Assembly (NCBI GenBank): GCA_033964015.1
Contig: CM066912.1
Location: forward strand, 26,199,605-26,263,604
Origin: Scolanthus callimorphus
Taxonomy: Eukaryota > Cnidaria > Anthozoa > Actiniaria > Edwardsiidae
Direction: 5' to 3'
DNA: 64,000 nucleotides
The number at the start of each line of letters is the position of its first letter. The stretch's first letter is position 1. Below the pieces are notes generated by a model. The model had not been told where the DNA came from, searched no databases, and saw only the letters and a program-made list of their open reading frames with translations. This document shows, one piece after another, positions 46,875-57,487 of the stretch. The position numbers and the translations under genes were made by a program.

Positions 46875-48149
46875 GTTAGTGATTTTCAGTTACCGTTATA
46901 TCGAGCGACGCGACCTTGTACGAATGAAATCTCCAAGTTTTTCGACGTTTTCTTACGTTTAAACGCCTAGTCATACTCGGGGAAAGAGGTAAGCTCCCTT
47001 CCTTTGCAATATATGCGACAATTACATAAATATCTCTGCCAACAAACCGTCGACTAAAACCAAAAGAGAGAAAATATCTAATGAAAAGACTGGACAGAAA
47101 AGCGAAGACGCTGCCAGCTTCACTTCATACAACGGTAATTTATAGATATACCTCAGTGTATGCATCACTTGACCAGTCGACGGAATAGTGTTGTATTATT
47201 AAATTCACCTGGAATGCCGTGACCAGAGTCGCGTCGGAAAGAGTGACCACTTTAACTAGTCGGATCCAACTAACGGAACCACGAAGGGCCTTGCGAAATT
47301 CCGAAATAAGGCGGTGATTACATGAGACCGGTACGAACTCAGAGCGATCTGAGTTCGTATCGGCTCTCATAAATTTCTTTACATGCGTTTACATGAACTC
47401 AGATCACTCTGAGTTGGTACCGGTCTAATGTAATCACCGCCTTTAAAACCCTCTTTAGTAAGTGTAGTATGCCGTTGATATGCGGCGACAGGACAGACTT
47501 GGGAACCATTAATGCATAGTAGTAAAGGAATATGGAGATTACGATGGAGATTACGTTCTCCAAACTGAATAGTTTCGAATAGTTTTCGTTTGCTTAAACG
47601 TAACCATATATTAGGAACTATAATATTAGAATGCCTACCCATAAGGAAAAAAGCGAAAGGTAACAACAATAGAAAGTGCTGTCAGTAGGATCGCTCGTGA
47701 GGTGAAAGAAACGTGACACTCTTAATAGAATATCGGGTGATCAAACCGTGCCCTATGGGGCGTGTGGGGCTCGCGTGCTTTGCGCTACGCCGCGTAATGT
47801 TAAATTCAAACTAAAGGTGAACCCAGAAAATAAATGGAACAATTAAACACCGCTAAAATAATTACGAACTGATAAATAATTAAGGTACGACTCCAATTTT
47901 GAACATAAAGACCAACCGTATCGAAATTAGTCTATCTCGATTCCTGAGATAAGGCTGAGACGAAACAGCAAAAAAAGTTGGACACACCGCCCCCATGAAC
48001 GAAGCTACTTTGAGGCGAGCGGACAATCGGTCGAGGTCTCTTTGTGACCTTATTGCTTCCGCGTTTGCACCCGGGGCTTCACCCACTTTCGTTTTCACCC
48101 TTGACGTAACCTTAGTGGTCCGTTGACAGCGACTAGCAAGTTCCACGCA
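46875..48149. other. Intergenic region with a small MITE
   Basis: 47310-47441 is a MITE with GGCGGTGATTACAT ends and inner AACTCAGA/TCTGAGTT pairs. The rest shows no gene. Confidence 0.55.
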
Positions 48150-48266
48150 ATTCTGATATTTACCCTGATTTATACCGTGATTCAAATTTCCCTTGATTAT
48201 CGTATAATTAGACCTTTCACGATTAATATTGTTACTTCTTTTCGAGCACAGATTATATCAAACATT
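48150..48266 (+). promoter_or_regulatory. Shared 5' region of GT14 copy B
   Basis: CTGATTTATACCGTGATTCA, GATTATCGTATAATTAGA, ATTAATATTGTTACTTCTTT and CGAGCACAGATTATATCAA align with the regions before copies A and C. The last two motifs are shared with copy C almost exactly, making B and C the closer pair. Confidence 0.6.
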
Positions 48267-48474
48267 ATGAGGAAACTGGTAAAGCGGAAGTTACTTGCCA
48301 TGGTGTGCTTCGGAATACTTTTCCTGGCATTCTATGAATATTACACGCAAACAGCCAAACCTAGCATCGTAACAACAAACAGGGTAAGTGGAACTGTCTT
48401 TATACAGCTATCGTGAACAAAGCGCGGTTCTACGACAGCTGGCGACATATAGAAACCGACTGCGACCTCTGCAA

Positions 48475-48560
48475 ATGGGGGGGGGGGGGAACTCCCATAT
48501 TTTTTGGTCGGGGATCAAGGAGGATTGGAATGCCTTCCCAGAATGCATCAGTATGGTTTA
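48475..48560. mobile_element. Fragment of the ACTCCCATATTTTTT family in the copy B intron
   Basis: A G run followed by AACTCCCATATTTTTTGGTC and GGGGATCA, then the homology ends. Confidence 0.6.
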
Positions 48561-49866
48561 TATTATTAAGCGGCGTCATTGATGTTTCAGTGTCATTTCT
48601 CACTTGCTTCCGTCGAGACAACAACACGAAGTGATCGCTCCGAAATACATGGACTCCTGACGATCGCGCGTGCAATAAATAGACTTCAATTTCGTGATTT
48701 CATTAGTATAAATTTGTAAGACTTTTTGGACCAGAAGGCTCCATCCGTATTTCGGTTTCTAAGTCAGCACGAGCGTCGCCTGTCGAGATAATAAAGCCGC
48801 TACAGCGAGTGACTTCATATATATTTTTGTGCAAAGTAATAAGTATTACCCGCTACTAATACGAGGTTTAGGATAGAGTGCCTACTTCTACAATAATTAC
48901 TGGTTTTGGACAAAGTGAAACCTCCTCATTGTATCCGTATTATTTGTTAACATGCTACAGAGCAATCTTGTCCGTGACTAGAACACACGTCCGTTTCGCG
49001 CTGAGATTTGCGCTCACGTCTATGAGTTTGTAATCCAGGAAATCATGAGTTCATCTGAGTACTTTCCAATGTACTGTGTTTGTATGAATTTTGAAGAACA
49101 ATTTCACAGCATTGAGTTCCCATGATATCGAATAAAGAATAATATGGCACTAGCTTCAGCTGATTCGAAGATTAATCGTCTTGTCGCACTGGCTCGTCAC
49201 AAGGATAATAGCGATGGCTCAATTTTCCATTAAAACACAAAAACCTTGGTATTTCATGGTCTTGAAGTAACATATAGTAATATCCAGCCTATTTCTAACT
49301 CAAGCAGGGATAGGGAATTAGATCTAGATGGAAAAGATCCCCATATTGTGAATAGAGTGCCTGGAAATGGTTAGCAATGATCGACAACTCACGCCATTTA
49401 TGCTCGATGTTTGAACGGGTCGCATTCATCGAAACCTGAGTACATTAGAGTACATTGACTCCTTAGCCTTGTGTGACCTTATATTACAATATACTTGCCA
49501 AAAATCTCTAATGTATCCAATCATAAGAAGGCTGTGTACATTTATAACTAAGGCGTTGAACGCGTGACCAAGTACAAAGGCCGCAGTTGTGTAATAGAGC
49601 ACAAGAATAATCGTCTCGACTCGTACTTTTTCGCAACAACTGCTGTTTTTTTGCAAAACATAGGTAAATACAAGTTAAACAATGCGTAGATACCAAAGTA
49701 TATGCATATAAGTGCCTAGATATGACGAAAAAGCTCTCCAAAAGTGACCTAGTTTTGCCGCGAAACACTCGATTTAAGTAACGCATGACTGGTGTTTAAG
49801 TGAATAAATTGGGCGCGCAGGGTACTCTGGGAGGTTCCAATCCTCCTTGTCGGGATGATCGTCGGA
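48561..49866. other. GT14 copy B intron, unremarkable part
   Basis: AT-rich sequence with no exon, RNA gene or clear repeat recognised. Confidence 0.4.
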
Positions 49867-49884
49867 TCACCCCGGCCTAAAAGC

Positions 49885-49930
<46 letters not shown>

Positions 49931-50370
49931 CTATATTTTTTGACCGGGATGATCGTCGTATCTTTTAGGGTTAAAATCACGTTGGTTTGGTCTCTTTTTG
50001 GGGTGATCTTGATCTTCAATAATTTTAGGCAGATTGGTATCTTTTAGGGCCGAAACTGTGTCCAAATTGCTTTTTCTCATGATGGTGCTTCTAAAACCGT
50101 GTAAGAAAGAGAGATTATTCGATGAGAAGACGATGAATTAGAAACAAACACGGAAATGTCTTCATGGGTATTTTTCCCCTGTTACCTGTGTCCTTCGCGC
50201 CTACTTGGCACATAAGACCTCATCTTTTAGGTGTATCTTTTAGGGTAATAATTTTTTTGAGCCACGCTATGGCCCGCCATGTTTGGTATCTTTAAGGGGT
50301 GAAACTGAAAATTTCCGACGATCATCCCCGGTCAAAAATATGGGAGTCCCCCCCCCCCCCCCCCCCCCCC
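49867..50370. mobile_element. Foldback element bounded by long G and C runs
   Basis: About 40 Gs (49887-49926), then GACTCCTATATTTTTTGACC and GGGATGATCGTCG; the right end has CGACGATCATCCCCGGTCAA, ATATGGGAGT and about 22 Cs. This is a full copy of the family at 53304-53744, with the homopolymers grown at both tips. A half copy follows at 50371-50600. Confidence 0.85.
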
Positions 50371-50677
50371 GGGCCTAAAAGATACCAACATGGCGTGGCT
50401 CAAATAATTTGTTACCCTGAAAAGATACCCCAAAAGATGCCTTATGTGTAGGCGTGAAGGAGACAGGTAACAGATAAAGATACACATCAAGAAATTTCCC
50501 TGTTCGACTAAAATGCTGCCTTTAATATTGTCTAATTTGTCCATTTATCGTCTTATCGAGTATTCTCTCTTTCTTACACGGTTTTTAGAAGCCACACACG
50601 AGACAAGACAATTTGGACATATACACATATTTCTAAACGATACCTAAATTTTATTCAAGATCAAGATCAACCCTAAA

Positions 50678-50806
50678 GCAGGCTTTTCACTAGTGAAGGA
50701 GACGTTCTGCTTCCTTCACGCTTACGTCTCCGTCTCCGTTCTTTATTTTCACACGAACGTGTCCGTCTCTTTCTCCGTCTCTGCTTGCTTCACTAGTGAA
50801 AAGCCG
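50678..50806. mobile_element. Small MITE, GGCTTTTCACTAGTGAAG ends
   Basis: GCAGGCTTTTCACTAGTGAA and TTCACTAGTGAAAAGCCGGC are inverted; the interior is CCGTCTC-rich. Confidence 0.8.
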
Positions 50807-50815
50807 GCAAAAGCA

Positions 50816-50984
50816 CAGGGAATTTCTGCAGAAACCCATCCATGGGAAAGCTGAATTTCCCAAGGCACGCGCATCGGAAGTGTTCGGAATTCACATGGAT
50901 GCCATGGGAAATCCGAACACTTTCTATTCTTCTACCATGGGAAATTCAGTTTTTCCATGGATAGGTTTCTGCAGAAGTTCCCTG
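50816..50984. mobile_element. Palindromic CCATGG-rich foldback MITE, copy 2
   Basis: CAGGGAATTTCTGCAGAAAC to CTGCAGAAGTTCCCTG, with the same arm order as 899-1070. Confidence 0.8.
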
Positions 50985-51119
50985 TGAAGATACCAAACCC
51001 CGTGCAAACACTTGCGACAGACAGATAACGAGAGCCTTGGAAATTCCAAGCGGAGGGTCTTAAATGGTAGGATCCTCGACCGGGTGTGGGGGAAAATGCG
51101 ATTTCATTTTCATTTTTTA

Positions 51120-51440
51120 TAATAGTTATCAGAAAATGGAATCCAGTTTTCAATTCTACACATCCGTATTAGTAAAATTGCAAAGTTTGGTGAAGATTGC
51201 TTCAATACTGACTGAGATATGAATGTTCAAAACTTCGTATTCTGGCTTATTTTGTACAAGAAATGTATGGGAAGGTACATCGGAACGAGGGTGGACGGGC
51301 ATGGATGCCCGTCCAGCCTCGACTTGACGTATTTTCCCATACATTTCTTTGTAAAAAGTAAGCCAGAATAAACGTTTTGACAAGTAATTCAGTTTTACTA
51401 ATGCGGATGTGTAGATTCCATTTACTGATAAGAGACCGGT
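51120..51440. mobile_element. Foldback element in the copy B intron
   Basis: CTACACATCCGTATTAGTAA and TTACTAATGCGGATGTGTAG are the outer inverted pair. AAGAAATGTATGGGAA / TTCCCATACATTTCTT and GACGGGCATGGATGCCCGTC lie inside. Confidence 0.8.
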
Positions 51441-51820
51441 CATTATTTATCGCCTGGGGGGGGGGGGGGGGGGGGCAGAGGAGTTTTGGGGGGATCACTT
51501 CATTTTGGGGCGAGCGAAAGGGGGGATCTCTCAAAACTTACCCAGCAACTGGCGGGCAGTCACTTTGTTCGAAGTAAACGTCGACGTTACAGGCATAGAA
51601 ATTCGTCATTTGGGCCGCGCTTCACGCAAATGAATAATAATAATTTCAGCGCGCAATTGCGCGCATGAAAAATAAAACCTACAGAATTTGTTTACTATAC
51701 ATAAAAAACGGAATGTTCATCTACACTTTCTAAAGTGCTTTTCTCAATGAAATGGCTTGATGAAATGCGTTTATCCCCTCTATCTGTAAACTGCTGTTTT
51801 ATACTAGGTCAAATAAAGGG

Positions 51821-52000
51821 CGGGGGGGGGGGGGGGGGGGGGGGTCAATCGAGAAATCAAGTTGGAGGCAACAAGTTAAGAACTTATCGAATTTTTAAGA
51901 CGGAATTTAAATTTGAGAATTATTTGGCAGAAATAAGTGATTCGGAACATCGCAAAGCTTTAACGAAACTGAGAATTAGTACGGTACTAACCCTAAAGTT
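51821..52000 (+). pseudogene. Non-LTR retrotransposon C-terminal fragment behind a G run
   Basis: 24 Gs, then NKLRTYRIFKTEFKFENYLA and SEHRKALTKLRIS, the same post-RT region as in the fragment at 24284-24593. It breaks off just before the copy B catalytic exon. Confidence 0.6.
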
Positions 52001-52186
52001 AAGCTCGCGTGTACCGGATGCACGCAGGCTACCTGGCTCCTTGATTGCGCAGAAAATCCATTATATTCTTTAGCGAAATTATATTTTCCATTATAGTGGC
52101 CTGGAAAGACAATTTGTTCCGGATTCAAAAATATCCGGATAGACAATGTTATTTGGGCCTATTTACGCACAGTTCCAGGCCAACAT

Positions 52187-52395
52187 AGGAGGGGAGAAGT
52201 AAGACAACATTGGAGGGGAGAAGTAAGACAATATTGGAGGGGAGAAGTAAGACAACATTGGAGAGGAGAGGTAAGACAACATTGGAGGGGAGAAGTAAGA
52301 CAACACTGGAGGGGAGAAGTAAGACAACATTGGAGGGGAAAAGTAAGACAACATTGGAGGGAGAAGTAAGACAACATTGGAGGGGAGAAGTAAGA
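52187..52395. repeat. 24-bp minisatellite inside the GT14 copy B catalytic exon
   Basis: About nine units of ACATTGGAGGGGAGAAGTAA plus GACA; one unit has a 1-bp deletion. Each unit contains a donor-like GAA/GTAAGA. Copy C lacks it: there the sequence passes directly from GATTCCAAAAACC to ATTTCCCTACTG. Confidence 0.92.
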
Positions 52396-52463
52396 AACAT
52401 TTCCCTACTGTTTTCAAGGTGGGAAAGGAAACTGACCCAGCAACTAATGTCTCGGGTTGTAGT

Positions 52464-53842
52464 AACCTCCTCGTCACGTCCTCGGAAAACAATCATACAC
52501 GTCCTTAGTTTACCCAAAAACACGTCAACCTATATATCGTTGGAAAGCTAATAGAATGGAGTAGCGAGCTATGGGAAAAAGAAATAACTTATTGATAAAG
52601 ACAAATTTTTTTAAAGGATTGATTAAATTTTATGGTGTGCCATTTTCACGAGCTAACGCTTCCGAACTGCTAGACCTGAACTCCCAAGTAACACATTGTT
52701 TTAGGTGTTTCTCAAAAAACCGTGTCTGTGTTTTTCAACATTGTGTTTAATTCAAAAGTTATGAAACTTTTAAAAACTTTTAAATTTTTGGAGCGTGAAA
52801 ATGCTATAAAATTTGACCTTCGAAAGTTCCATAACTTTTGAACTAAACAAAAATTTAAAAAACGCAGCCGCGGTTTTGAGAAACACCTTTACCACCGTAT
52901 ACATTGCTTAGCGACTTCAAAATTCACTGTTAATTGGCGATTTTACGTAAGAAAATTGTAATGTTAATTTTATTGAACCAGAAAGTTAAACATTGGAGGC
53001 AAGGAAGCCAAAGGATAGCTTAAAACCATTTTCGTTGATTTGGGGATCAACGTCGACCCACTGAAGTAGCCGATTCCAGCGTTTTGGTTTGATTGGCGGC
53101 TAAAAATCGCCCATCGCAACATTGAATTTTGAAGTCGTGTAGCAATGCATACAGTGGTAAGGATTGAAACAATGTGTTACTTGGAGTCTTAGGTCCAGCA
53201 GTTCGGCGGCGTTAGCTCTTGAAAATGGCACACAAAACGTTTTTATTAATCCTTAAAAGAAAAATATTTATTAATATTAGCTTTTTCTTTTTGACACAGC
53301 CCGCTAGTCCCCCGGGGGGGACTCCCATATTTTTTGACCGGGGATGATCGTCGTATCTTTTAGGGGTTTAAAATCACGTTGGTTTGGTCTCTTTTAGGGG
53401 TGATCTTGATCTTCAATAAATTTTAGGCAGATGGTATCTTTTAGGGCCGAAACTGTGTCCAAATTGCTTTTTCTCATGATGGTGCTTCTAAAAACCGTGT
53501 AAGAAAGAGAGATTATGCGATGAGAAGACGATGAATTAGAAACAAACACGGAAATGTCTTCATGGGTATTTTTCCCATGTTACCTGTGTCCTTCGCGCCT
53601 ACTTGGCACATAAGACCTCATCTTTTAGGGCATCTTTAGGGTAATAATTTTTTTAAGCCACGCTATGGCCCGCCATGTTTGGTATCTTTTAGGGGTGAAA
53701 CTGAAAATTTCCGACGATCATCCCCGGTCAAAAAATATGGGCTAGTCCATTTTATGAACTCTCCAACGATATATAGGTTAACATTTTTGGTTTAAACTAA
53801 GGACGTGTATGATTTCTCTTTCCGGGAACGTGCCCGAAGGTT
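52464..53842. mobile_element. 1.4-kb foldback insertion in the copy B catalytic exon
   Basis: Outer ends AATCATACACGTCCTTAGTT and AACTAAGGACGTGTATGATT, plus CCTATATATCGTTGGA pairs, are inverted. An inner 90-bp pair (GAGCTAACGC...AAGTAACACATTGTTT) is also inverted. It carries a copy of the 41797-42022 MITE (52908-53150) and a full ACTCCCATATTTTTT element (53304-53744). Copy C is uninterrupted at this point. Confidence 0.85.
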
Positions 53843-54906
53843 CTAATTACAACCTATGATTTCTCACGATAGATCACCAAGTTGACACGCTGTAGAAGAC
53901 TCCTGGACAGTAACGGGAACGCAACCACAGATAGACCACCATTTTCTATCTCTGGGGTTATAAGATCATGGGGTAGCAAGCGAGTTGCATGTTACAACGT
54001 GGAATACATGCCTTTGGAGCCATCATTTGAGGAACAAGAAACCCCTCTGGCTTATGGGATGTTTGTTACAAAGACGAGAACATGGTTAAAACACTCCTCG
54101 AAGCAATTTATATGCCACACAATGTCTACTGTATCCATGTAGACATGAAGCAGAGTGCGTTATTTTATCGAGCAGTGTATGAGATGGTATCATGCCTGGA
54201 CAATGTTTTCCTGGCCACCCATCCAGTGGAGATCAATTGGGGAGACATAACATTGGTGGATGCCGTCCTTGGGTGTATGAAGGATCTCGAAGCTCATAGA
54301 ATAAAATGGAATATTTTATATACCTTGTAGGGCAGGAATTCCCTTTGTATCGTAATTCAGAATAGTGCGTGCAGTCAAGGCTTTGAATGGTTCCAACTTG
54401 CTGGAGTGTTTTCTTGTACCAGCAATCTATCAAAGACGAACCTTATATGTCTATAAAGGATTGACACGAACAAAAACAAGGCATTCGCCGCCTCCGTATA
54501 ATATAACCTTAAAAAAGGGTTCAATACATGGAATCTATTCCAGGAATTTCACAAAGTATTTATTGCAGAGCAAAGTTGCGCAGGATTTCTCTTGAGTGGT
54601 GTAGAGACACCCTGAATCCTGATGAGACATTCTTTTCCTCGCTTCACGCCCATCTTGGTGGCTCGCAATTCCTTCAGTAATAAAGACAGCACGATGGCGT
54701 GGAAGCGGTGTGTGTCATGGCAAATGGATTCGAGACGTCTGTTGGCTCGGTATTGAAGACCTGAAGTGGGTTCTAAGCCCAGCGTATAGCCCGAGGTTGT
54801 TTGCTCATAAAATTCCATTTGATGAGAGGTCAGAAGTTCTAGACTGTCTCACGTTGTCACTGAGAACACAAAACGGATTTACCCAGTGGATAAAGTAGGC
54901 CATTAG

Positions 54907-56478
54907 AATTACAATATGTACGAGAAGGGAGATAGATAGCCAGACAGGTAAATGCCTAAAAGTGGAACTCCAATCATACACACCCTACTTCTTAGGTACG
55001 TGTCATTGTTTAGCGAAGGGGGGTGGGGGGGGGGGGGGGGGGGGGGGTATTTTTGTGGGGAGGGTCCTATTTTTTTCGCGTTCAAAAGGAAGGGTCCAAA
55101 TTGTTTTCACTCTTTTCGGGGGAGGGTCCAATTTTTTTAAAGAAACTCATTTGCATTTTTCTAATCAACTTCAATACATTTCGCGCATAACGAATGACAT
55201 CAAGAATCATTTTCTCTTGATGGCATCTAATATACTCTTTTAGAACTCGCGCATCGAAGACACAACCTCGCGCCGTTTATAAGAACAAGTGTATCTTGAC
55301 GAGTAAAAAATAAACTCTCCAAAAAATGCCTCATCAATTGACACTTTCATCTAACCTACATAGTTGAGGTAGCGTATTTCCTGGGCTCCTGAAAGGCGTT
55401 GTTTACTATACACAAAAAGCGTAATGTCCCGGGGGGGGGGAAGATTCCCTATATTCGAATGCTAGGGGTGACCGTCGTATTTTTAGGGGTTGAAATCGGT
55501 AATCTGGTATTTTTTTGGGGGGTTGAAAACAAAAAAGGTATGGTAAGAAAAAATAGGTATTTTTTAGGGGGTTCTCACGCAAATAAGGTACATAGGTCCA
55601 AAATATTTGAAATAATATAGTGTATTGCAAAACTCGAGAGGATACATTTGATGTATATCAAATAAACGGCCAGACTGTCAAAATTGTTTTAGGGTATTTT
55701 CAGACTGAGGGATATTTTTTAGGGTGGAAATTTTTCCGACCAGGTATTTTTTAGGGTCAAAATTCGAGTTCCCGACGGTCACCTCTAGCATTTTAACCTT
55801 AGAGTCCCCCCCTCCCCCCGGGCGTAATGTTCACCTACCCATCCGCTGAGGCTTGACGAACGTTTATCAACATTTGGTGCGTTTAGCGCGCAACGTCTGC
55901 GAAGAGTACGGTTTTTTTGTCCGCCATTAAATTTTATGTTCCAAAATACGAGCCTGTAATTATAAATGACAGCGCTTATAGCAGCCTCGTTTTGAATTGT
56001 GACGCACTTTTAACCCCCTCCCCCCCCCCCCCCCCCCCTCCCCTTGTTGCTGACCAATAAGGATAGCCTAAAAGATGAGGCCTGATGAGCCAAGCAGGCG
56101 CGAAGGAGACCGGTAACAGGTGAACGATGCCCATCAAGCAGTTTTTGTTTGACTAAAAAATGCTTCTTTTAATGTTGTCTAATTTATCGTCTTCTCATCG
56201 AGTAATTAGATCTCTCTTTCTTACCGTTTTCTTTTAAGCACCATATCATGATACAAAACATTTGGACTTGATTTTAATCCCTACATTTTCGCATGCCAGC
56301 CTTCAGCTACGAAATCCGAACAGATACAAAATTTGTAGAGATTGAAAATACCCAATTTACAGTCATTTGTATACTCAGCAATGACTTATAGTTGTATTTT
56401 TAGCTATTTTTACATCACTCTCTTGTTGGGTGCTTTTTTGCCGGTTTGATGGCCGCAAGTCAATCTCAGTGATATCGG
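54907..56478. other. Intergenic region between GT14 copies B and C, repeat-filled
   Basis: 55015-55145 has a 27-G run and GGGAGGGTCC repeats. 55425-55820 is a diverged full element of the CCCGGGGGGG...CCCCCCGGG family. 56021-56040 is a C run. 56060-56240 is a half copy of the AAAAGATGAGGCC arm. No gene was seen. Confidence 0.6.
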
Positions 56479-56587
56479 CCCTGATTAATATACCATGATT
56501 AAAAATGACTCTTGAATTATCGCATAATTAGAACTTTCAGGATAAATATTGTTCCTTCTTTCGAGCACAGATTATATCAATGCTGTC
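56479..56587 (+). promoter_or_regulatory. Shared 5' region of GT14 copy C
   Basis: CTGATTAATATACCATGATT, GAATTATCGCATAATTAGAA, GATAAATATTGTTCCTTCTT and CGAGCACAGATTATATCAA align with copies A and B. Confidence 0.6.
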
Positions 56588-57385
56588 ATGATGATGAAGC
56601 TGGTAAAACAGAAGTTGCGCCTTGCCTTGGTCTGCTTCGGAATCATTGTCCTTGGATTCTATGAATATTGCACGCATACAGCCAAACCTAAACAGCCAAA
56701 CAGGGTAAGTGAACTGTCTTTACAGCTATTGTGAACAAAGCTTTTCTACGACACTGCGACTATTGTGACTGCGACTCGTGTTGGAGGGCTCCTCATGTGT
56801 TCTGACTATCAACTGGAGTTTTCCTACTGCTACGGCCCCGGTTTCCATTTGTTGCAGCTAAAAGGCCGATTTACAGATTTAGACTGTACGATTTTCGCCT
56901 ACGAAATCATCGCATGCCTCATGCTCGCATCAGCGTACGACTCGAGTCGCAAACTAAATCAGCCCTACGACTCCTCGTCTACGACATGCGCTTACGACAC
57001 GAAAAAGTTGTAGCATTTTTGAAAACTGTTTCAAAATTCCACGACTTTGTGGCCACATTTGGTAAAAGCGATGAAAGCGGTGACAAAAAATGTCGGACGC
57101 TGTAAACACAGATGCTGTAGCAGTTTTGTCTGCGCATCTTTTACAGTTGACTTTTTGAGGGACTAATATAGTCCCTCAAAAAGTCAAATGTAAAAGGATG
57201 CGAAGACCAAAATAACCATCACAGATTCTGAGCTGAAACCTGATTAGTTTAGGGGCGGACCATTTGAACTTTGAGGGGGAGGGTGGGGGGGGGGGGGGGG
57301 GGGAGAGATCTGGTCAGTGCAATTTTTTTTTTCTGCGTTAGTCAAGCCAATAGACAGATATTTTTTTTCGAACTAAAAGCTTTCA

Positions 57386-57468
57386 CAAGGAATTACTGCA
57401 GAAACCCATCCATGGGAAAAGCTGAATTTCCCAAGGCACACGCATGGTAAGTGTTCGGAATTCACATG
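57386..57468. mobile_element. Half copy of the CCATGG palindromic MITE
   Basis: CAAGGAATTACTGCAGAAAC through GTGTTCGGAATTCACATG, the left arm only. Confidence 0.75.
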
Positions 57469-57487
57469 AAAATATCCTGTGAGACCT

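Larger units (their letters stand above)
48267..54906 (+). pseudogene. GCNT1-like: GT14 beta-1,6-N-acetylglucosaminyltransferase-like gene, copy B
   Basis: Exon 1, 48267-48383 (117 nt, ends AGG/GTAAGT), encodes MRKLVKRKLLAMVCFGILFL, a basic type II anchor. After a 3.7-kb repeat-filled intron the catalytic exon starts near 52096 (CCATTATAG/TGGCC). It holds GLERQFVPDSK, is then interrupted by a 24-bp minisatellite (52187-52395), resumes FKVGKETDPATNV, is split by a foldback insertion (52464-53842), and continues RCRRLLDSNGNAT, EYMPLEPSFEEQETPLAYGM, INWGDITLVDAVLGCMKDLE to the VGH-stop end at 54906. Further 1-base losses lie near 54067, 54307, 54360 and 54870. The coding potential is clear but the gene cannot be translated as written. 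Confidence 0.8.
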
